Shown here one piece after another: positions 48,157 through 64,000 of a DNA stretch of 64,000 nt. Both the position numbers and the translations under genes were made by a program. This stretch comes from Saccopteryx bilineata (Eukaryota; Chordata; Mammalia; Chiroptera; Emballonuridae), in NCBI RefSeq assembly GCF_036850765.1, contig NC_089495.1:210379932-210443931 (forward strand), given 5' to 3'. Position 1 is the first letter of the stretch. Every line of letters begins with the position of its first letter. The notes beneath the pieces were generated by a model. The model had not been told where the DNA came from and did not search any database. It saw only the letters and a list, made by a program, of their open reading frames with translations.

Positions 48157-57141
<8,985 letters not shown>

Positions 57142-57500
57142 GGCGCACCCAGCCGACTCTAGACGCGGGCGGCTGCCGGCTCCGCCGCGTCCTCGCTCCG
57201 AGGCCCGCGTGCGCCCAACTTCATGCCCCCTGCGCCGCTTCAGCCACACCGTCCACCGGGCCGGGCTCGCTGCTCTCCCCGCGGGGCCGGGAGTGCGGGG
57301 CCGTGGGCTCCGCGGCGCAGCCCCGCCCGGACCTGCCCGCCTCCAGCCGGAGGGGAGGAGAGGGAGAGGGAGAGGGAGGAAGTCGGAGGGCGGGCGAGCA
57401 CGGGGGCGGAGGGGGCGGGCGAGCACGGGGGCGGGGGAGGCGGGGCTCAGCCGCCGCGTAAAGTTTCCCTCGTGCTCCGGGGCTGGGGACGTGCCCGCGC
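57142..57500 (-). promoter_or_regulatory. CHRNA4: CHRNA4 5' UTR and CpG/GC-box promoter region
   Basis: Very CpG-rich sequence directly upstream of the ATG, with a cluster of GC boxes (GGGGCGGAG, GGGGCGGGC, GAGGCGGGGC) at about 57390-57445 and a purine-rich GGGAGA repeat beside it. No TATA box is evident. Sp1-type control fits what is known of this promoter in rodents; the start site cannot be placed by eye. Confidence 0.7.
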
Positions 57501-60500
57501 CACGGGTGGAGGGACCGTGGTCACGGCGCGCCACCGGGAGACGCCAGCGCGGGGCTGGTTTCCGAACCCAGAGGCACTGACCCCACCCTAGTCCCCAATC
57601 CTCAGCCCCCGCGCCCCACCGCCTGCCTGGAGGGCAGGTGCGTACCCAGGGGTTCCGGGCGCGAGGCGGGGCGCCCCGCACGCTTCTAGTTAACTCCATC
57701 ACCTCCACCCCGCTTAGAAATCACAGGTCCCTCGTCAGCTTTCCGGGGAGGCGTTCAGGAAACTGCCCACCCCTATCCGCCTGTCGCCGGCGGACCAGGA
57801 GCATGTCGTGGGGAGCCCGACCCACTGCCCGCGTTCCTGGGATGAGGGAAGGAGCCTACCGCCCCTGCACCCTCGCGAAGCCTCGTCTTGCAGCGTGCAG
57901 GTCCGGCCTGGGGCGGGATTCCCTGTCCCACCTCCGCGCAGCCTGCGAGCCCGTGGACTGGAGGGTGTGAGGACAGCGCCCACAACGCACGCTGTGGGCA
58001 GTGGCCGTGGGGCGGCCGCGGAGGGTTTCAGACCCAGGTGCCAGGAGAACACACCCCGGGCGCGCCGGGACTGGTCTTCAACACTATGGGTCAGAACCGA
58101 GATGCCGGCGCGGGCGTGCTGGGTGCCTGGGCGGGGGCTCCGCCCTCAGGCAGGTCCAGGTGGCCGCTGTCCGAGCAGGGAGGAGCCGCGTTGTGCAGTG
58201 GGACCACAGTCTGCAGCGAGGAGAGGGCGCGCGCCGCAGAAACACGAGACCCGCGGCCATTCCTGCGCCCGCGTTACCCAATCCCCCCCTCCTCACTTCC
58301 CATCCCTGTGCTGGGGCTCTCCGGGGGACCGAGCTCCCCAAACGGAGACTTAGAGCCAGGACGGGGGCAGAGGACTGAGGGCTGGAGACATCTCCGCCTT
58401 CCTCTTACGCGGGCACCTCGCCACTGGAGGGGCAGCAGATGGGTCAGAGGCCCCTCCTCGGCCCCCTTACCCAGACACCAACGCTCAGTGAGTGACAGGT
58501 TCTGTGGTAAGGCGCCGCTTCCAGCAGGGACAGGCCCTGCTCCGCCCCCTCCTGCCCCTGCCTCTTCCCCATGTCTCCACTCTTCACAGCCAGTTATCTG
58601 TCCGCTCTGGGCAGGTACAAAGAGACCTTTCCAGTGCTGGGTCCTGCGTGTGCAGTTTCAGCAGCGATGGTCATTCTAGATGCTGGCCCATGCAAATGAG
58701 ACAGGTGGGTTCACTGGGCTCCTGCAACACCCTTAGGAGGCGGGCTCTCTGCTTATCCCTGCATTCTGATGAGAAAATGGACCCACAGAGAGGCTAAGCC
58801 ACCTGCCCAAGGTCACACAGCCAGTCGTGAGATTCCAACCCAGGTCACCTGTCTTCGGGGCCTGCACTCTGGCTTCCTTCCAGCCACGGGCATGGCATGT
58901 CTCAGGGCTGACCTGTGTCCTGCCGGCCCTCCTTGGAGCCAGGGAAGCCTGCCCTCATGGACACCACCCAGCCCCACGTGTGGCTCTCCCTGGGACCATG
59001 CCACAGACCCCAGGCCTGGTCTGGTCTCTGTCGTCTTTCCACAGGTGGGGGCCAGAGTCTCTCGCCTCCTCTCCTCCTTACCCACCCACGTCCCCCAGTG
59101 CTGTGCCAGGCCCTGGATTCTTCTGGCATCTTCCTGTGCTGTCATGAGCCAGCTCTGTGCGAGGAACCGGCACGTTCTCCAAGCTGATTGGAGAGGTGGA
59201 CTGAACCGGGAGCTGGGGAACAGGCTCCGGCTGGGGGCCAGGGAGCGGAGGATGGTTCCAGACCCCACCCCACCTCCAGCGCGGCAGGCCAGGGCCGCTT
59301 CCTGGCCAGGGCAGGGCCACACTAGGGTTCAAACGTGCTGGAATGGAACCGCAGTCCAGGGAGGTTGATTGAGTGCTGATGACTCCAGGGAAGGCGGGGA
59401 CAGTCCCCCGCTCTGCTGTCCCCAGAACAAACAGTGCCGGATGTGACGTTCACAGAGTCGACCCCACGGCCTCTTATCCGTGGAAGAAGCCAGCGGTGCT
59501 CCGGGCCAGGTCCCCCCCAACCGCATCCGAACGCCTATAAGCAGCGACCATCGTTCCACTGGGTTCTGGCCCCCTCGCCTCAGAGGCTACCCAGCCTGGG
59601 CTCCAGCTCCCAAACCTGCTCTTTATGACGGCCACCTAGGGGAGACTCTGGTGAGAGCTGATGTGTCCCAAGGGCTCACGCAGAGGTCGGGCAGGGCCCC
59701 CACCCCGGGCCCCAGGCCGGTGCTGGCGTTGTTCCCCGGGGCTGGCGTCCACCCACAGGCTGCCAGCTCTGGCCTCTGTTCCCTTCACTTTAGCTCCAGC
59801 AGTCGAGGCGGGGGCCCTCCTGGTCCTTCGTTCCCGCAGGAGGGTTCAGCCGGAGAGCCCAGAGGAGCCAGCGGGCCGGTCCGTCCACCCCTTTCCCGGC
59901 GCCTGGTGGGCACGGAGGACTGCCCACGTGCGCCTGCTCACACACATCTGTCCAACCTCATTTAACTTTCCCTGTGGATTTGCTAACGCAGCCAGATTAA
60001 TCGGGTCTCACTCATTCATTTGCACGGCCGGCCCTCCCCACCTGCGCCTGCTGGAAACCACTGGTTCCCGGAGGAACCTGGGACCCTGGGAGCCTCTGAA
60101 TGAGATCCTTCCCCCAGACTTCTGGGCCCTCCGGCCAGCTGCTCCAACCGGCCTCCCAGGAAAGGACTCTCCCATTCTCAGACAAAGGGGACCAGCTCTA
60201 GAGAGCAGGCACGGCGCCCCCCAGTCTCAGGCAGGGCCTGTCCTCTGAGAGGTGATCCCGGGTGGGGGGTGAGGGGAGGGAGGCTGTGGAGCGGCCCCTC
60301 AAAGACCCCTCCCCACACGGGCCCACCAGCCAATGCCATGCCAGCTCCAAGCCACTGCTGAAGTGAGAAGTGTCTCTGTGTTTGCCCTCTGCACCCTCCA
60401 CCCTGTCCCAAGGACATTTCCATGGTAACCAGTTCTCACTGTAAACAGAGATTTATTTGAATGAAAGGTGGGAGCTTTGTCTGGGAGCCCAGTCCAGGCT
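57501..60500. other. Intergenic DNA upstream of CHRNA4
   Basis: No gene recognised. Contains a MIR (58725-58872). KCNQ2 is expected further on by synteny, but none of its exons is seen. Confidence 0.5.
58725..58872 (+). mobile_element. MIR SINE
   Basis: ATTCTGATGAGAAAATGGAC, CACAGAGAGGCTAAGCCACC and TGCCCAAGGTCACACAGCCA follow the MIR core consensus (GATGAGGAAACTGAGG, AGAGAGGTTAAGTAACTTG, CCCAAGGTCACACAGC) closely. Confidence 0.85.
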
Positions 60501-60502
60501 GC

Positions 60503-60507
<5 letters not shown>

Positions 60508-60545
<38 letters not shown>
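60508..60545 (+). repeat. TG dinucleotide microsatellite
   Basis: About 19 uninterrupted TG units. Confidence 0.95.
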
Positions 60546-60548
<3 letters not shown>

Positions 60549-60826
60549 GTCATGTGAGGATTAAGGGAGGGGACCAGAGGGGGCCCATCAGCACTAAGAC
60601 CCAGTGGGGCTTCTGTGACTATGGTGGAAGCAGGGTCCTACCTGTCCTCCGATCTTTCAGCTGACCTCGAGGCCCACCACCGAGGCAGGGGACGTCCATT
60701 CCTGCCTTTTCCAAGCCTTCATCCCAACCGATGACATCTCCATCAATGTTCCCCATGTCTTCCTAGGGTCATTGCCACAGCCCTTTAAAAACCAGACACA
60801 CCTGAGGGAGGGGACATGGGCAAAGC

Positions 60827-61459
60827 GTGGGGCTCCCTCCTAACGGAATTTCCCGGGTGTGTTTTCTCTGACCACCCCCACGGCTGTCGCAGAGACACAC
60901 TCCTGGTCCCCAGTTAGTGGGGCTCCCTCCTAACGGAATTTCCCGGGTGTGTTTTCTCTGACCACCCCCACGGCTGTCGCAGAGACACACTCCTGGTCCC
61001 CAGTTAGTGGGGCTCCCTCCTAATGGAATTTCCCGGGTGTGTTTTCTCTGACCACCCCCACGGCTGTCACAGAGACACACTCCTGGTCCCCAGTTAGTGG
61101 GGCTCCCTCCTAACGGAATTTCCCGGGGTGTGTTTTCTCTGACCACCCCCACGGCTGTCGCAGAGAACACCACTCCTGGGTCCACAGTTAGTGGGGCTCC
61201 CTCCTAATGGAATTTCCCGGGTGTCTCGTGTTTTCTTCTGACCCACCCCCACTGCGCTGTCACCAGAGACACACTCCTGGTCCCCAGTTAGTGGGGCTCC
61301 CCTCCTAACGGAATTTCCCGGGTGTGTTTTCTCTGACCACCCCACGGCTGTCGCAGAGACACACTCCTGGTCCCCAGTTAGTGGGGCTCCCTCCTAACGG
61401 AATTTCCCGGGGTGTGTTTTCTCTGACCACCCCCACGGCTGTCGCAGAGACACACTTTG
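60827..61459 (+). repeat. Tandem array, 90-bp unit, 7 copies
   Basis: Starts at 60827, 60917, 61007, 61097, 61191, 61291, 61381. Unit GTGGGGCTCCCTCCTAACGG to GGTCCCCAGTTA. Copies four and five carry extra single bases (spacing 94 and 100). Confidence 0.95.
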
Positions 61460-61579
61460 TCTCCCTCCCTTACTCCTCACCCCAGACATCATGGTGCAAG
61501 TCTTCCAGTGGTCTCTCCCTTGCCCCTCAACCCTGCCGGAAATGTGCCTTCATGAGGGGAGGCTCCAAGCTTTGCTCAG

Positions 61580-61625
61580 AACACCTGGCTCTTAGTAGCA
61601 GCTGAATAAGTGTTTAATGAGTGAA
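61580..61625 (+). mobile_element. L2/MIR-type 3' tail
   Basis: ACCTGGCTCTTAGTAGCAGC TGAATAAGTGTTTAATGAGT resembles the ACATAGTAGGTGCTCAATAA ATATTTGTTGAATGA end of old L2/MIR elements. Confidence 0.55.
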
Positions 61626-62170
61626 TGGGTAGGTGGGTGGATGATGAAAGGATGGATGGATGATGAATGGATGGATGGATGGATGGATGGGTGGATGGAT
61701 GATGAATGGATGGATGGATGGGTGGATGGATGATGAATGGATGGATGGATGGATGGATGATGATGGATGGATGGATGGATGATGGATGGATGGATGGATG
61801 ATGGATGGATGGATGGGTGGGTGGGTGGATGGATGATGGATGGATGAATGATGGATGGATGGATGGGTGGATGGATGGATAGATGGGTGGGTGGATGGAT
61901 GATGGATGGATGGATGATGGATGGATGATGGATGGATGGATGGGTGGGTGGGTGGATGGATGATGGATGGATGAATGATGGATGGATGGATGGGTGGATG
62001 GATGGATAGATGGGTGGGTGGATGGATGATGGATGGATGGATGATGGATGGATGATGGATGGATGGATGGATGATGAATGGATGGATGGATGATGGATGG
62101 ATGATGGATGGATGGATGGGTGGGTGGGTGGATGGATAATGGATGGATGAATGATGGATGGATGAATAGA
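61618..62170 (+). repeat. GGAT-type tetranucleotide microsatellite with higher-order pattern
   Basis: GATG/GGAT repeats interrupted by GATGAT, GGGTGG and GAAT blocks, with a roughly 115-bp segment repeated once (about 61800-61915 and 61920-62035). Confidence 0.95.
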
Positions 62171-64000
62171 TGCCTATCAAGTGGGCACAGGTAGGCCAGG
62201 TCTATTTCGGCCCCTTGTGCCACATATCAGCCTCACCTTGGCCCAGACCCTGTGCACTCAAGCTTAGAAAATCCAGGTGTTTGAGGTTGCTTCTGAACTC
62301 ATAGGCAGGTGACACCCAGGAGAGAAAACCGATGACCATGGTTGAGTCAGGCAGGAGGGAGGATTCCGGGTAGTCGGGAGGAGTCAGAGCCATCGTGTTC
62401 ACCTCATTGACTTCTTTGTTGCCCGTCAGGAATGGGTCAGGAGTGAATTTAGTGGCTTTCATCTCACTGGGCCTGGTGAGCCCACTCTGACCTTGGGTCA
62501 GAGTGACCAATGAGGCAGTCCCTGAAGCCGTCCCTTCAACCAGTCCTGCCCGGGGGTACCCTCCCTAACGCACAGGACACCGGCCCCCACACAGCCCCAG
62601 GCTGTTAGGAAGACTTGTCCTGGCCGTGGGATCCAATGCTGCAGCAGGAGCCTCGTCCAGGACACACTGCTGCATCCAGCCCCAGGCCAGCCCTGGGCCA
62701 AACGCCTCCACAGCCACTGGGCTCCTCAGGCCCCTGTCGGCCCCACCCTGCTCTCAGCACCACGGACAGCTCAACTGCCACCCAGCCTTCCCTGAGGCTG
62801 GAGAGAGAAAGGCCATCTCTGAGCCTCTTGGCCGTCGAGTGCAGGAGAACTGTGAGCACTGGACGGATGTCCCCAAAGAGGCAGTGCCCTCCTCCTTCCG
62901 ACTGCTCTCGCTGGCAGAAGACCTGTTACACAGACACCCCCACCCCGGGGCCCTGTGTATGGAGGCCACGCAGGTGCTACACTGAGCTGGGAGGGAGAAG
63001 AGGGTGCGGAGTTTCCTGGCATCGAATCGAACAAACACCAGAGTTCCCCTTGCAGGGGAGGAGCGGACAGCAGGCGCGGGCAGCCTCTCCCCCGAGATCC
63101 GGATTTGAGCCGTCAAACAGACCTGTGCAGCCCGGGCCAGGGCCCAGCAGACGTCCTCCCCGCCCAGTGCCCTTGGCATCCCCAGGGAGGGGGGATGTGC
63201 TGCTCACAGCTGGAATTCCAAGCAGGTCTCCTCCCCCCCTCCCCGGACCTTCAAGGGCATAGCTGGGTCTCCTGTGAGCGGACAGCATCCTCCACGCCCT
63301 GCAGGATCCGGGTAGCCGGGTATCGATCTGCCATTGGCTGGGCTCCCAGTTCCCATCCTGTCCCCACCCCCTACACCCCTGCCCGCCTCTCTGCTAAAAA
63401 GCAGTTAATTATCTATAAACACACTCCCGAGGAGGCTGCAGCCTCCAGGTCAACCCTGCGAGGGGAGGATGTTTGCAGTGAGAATGATGGAGTGTTGAGT
63501 TTGTTCTCTGTCTCGCCACTGACCCGGAGACGCAGGGGCGGGGGTGGAGGTGGACCGGAGCTTCCACGCCGGCTCCACCTCAGCCAGCCGGGCACCTCTC
63601 TCAGCCTGCGTGTCCTCGGCTGTGACGTGGGGTAGTGACGGTCCCCAGCTCACGGGCCCGCTGGGCGGAGGGACTTGGTACCCGACCGGTTGTTCCTGAG
63701 TCGTCGCTACTGCTGAAGTCCTCTCTGCTCTTTCGAGGGGGAGGTCTCTGTGCCCACAGTTCAGGGGCTCCGTGCAGGGTCACAACTCAAGTTCCTTCAG
63801 AGCTCATGGGCCTCGCCGTGTGTGGGCCACGCCAGCAGCCCCTGACGCTCCCAGCGGCGTATGTCGGGTCTGGAGGTCAAGGATCCCCCACCCAGGGCTT
63901 TGTCCAGGCAGCTTGACCCCTCGAGCCGGTGACAGAGCTGAGCCCTCTAGCCACCACCCCTGAAGCCAGCATCAGGAGAGGGAAAGAGCTCCTCTAAAGA
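62171..64000. other. Intergenic DNA to window end
   Basis: No exon, RNA gene or repeat family recognised. Short open frames have no recognisable products. Confidence 0.4.

Noticed and set aside
61576..62223. Minus-strand His/Pro/Ile/Ser repeat protein
   Set aside because: Translation of the GGAT-type microsatellite.
57501..64000. KCNQ2, expected next by synteny
   Set aside because: No recognisable KCNQ2 coding exon on either strand; the gene probably begins beyond the window.

Overview
This is vertebrate nuclear DNA, almost certainly from a bat. It is GC-rich, its genes are split by introns with GT-AG borders, and it carries tRNA-derived SINEs of the kinds known from bats. Two closely similar copies in the COL20A1-CHRNA4 interval, plus a truncated third, look like the Rhin-1-type SINE described from horseshoe and leaf-nosed bats, so a rhinolophoid bat is my best guess. 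The gene order ARFGAP1(+) - COL20A1(+) - CHRNA4(-) matches human 20q13.33, a region close to a telomere, and the density of minisatellites fits such a location.

Layout. 1-7.9 kb: the 3' end of ARFGAP1 (ArfGAP1, the Golgi COPI-coat Arf GTPase-activating protein), comprising six constitutive coding exons, one 30-nt optional microexon, the stop codon and a poly(A) signal. 7.9-11.95 kb: intergenic. 11.96-42.6 kb: the complete coding region of COL20A1 (collagen alpha-1(XX), a FACIT collagen). Thirty-seven coding exons sum to 4,125 nt (1,374 codons plus stop) with every splice phase consistent. The order is signal peptide, FN3, VWA, five FN3, thrombospondin-N/laminin-G-like domain, interrupted triple helix, tail. 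42.8-47.9 kb: intergenic, with four SINEs in the same orientation. 48.16-57.14 kb: complete CHRNA4 on the minus strand (neuronal nicotinic acetylcholine receptor alpha-4), six coding exons, 622 aa, with a CpG/GC-box promoter region at its 5' end. 57.2-64 kb: intergenic DNA upstream of CHRNA4 with a MIR, a 90-bp tandem array, a TG repeat and a GGAT-type repeat. No KCNQ2 exon is recognised.

The striking content is structural, not new genes. At least a dozen tandem arrays (units 28-90 bp) occupy a large part of the window, mostly in COL20A1 introns. One is 5.7 kb of a 40/41-bp unit. Two arrays have amplified an exon end together with its splice donor, and one carries a splice-acceptor-like motif in every unit. 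COL20A1 also contains a 538-bp inverted duplication (4 mismatches by hand count) that copies the first part of the VWA exon into an upstream intron in reverse. It is joined, with a GGCC microhomology, to a 36-bp direct copy of another exon. The two arms could pair in the pre-mRNA around three coding exons.

The three genes act in unrelated processes (Golgi coat dynamics, extracellular matrix, synaptic ion channel); nothing here suggests a common pathway. Comparisons with human proteins are from memory and are marked as such.
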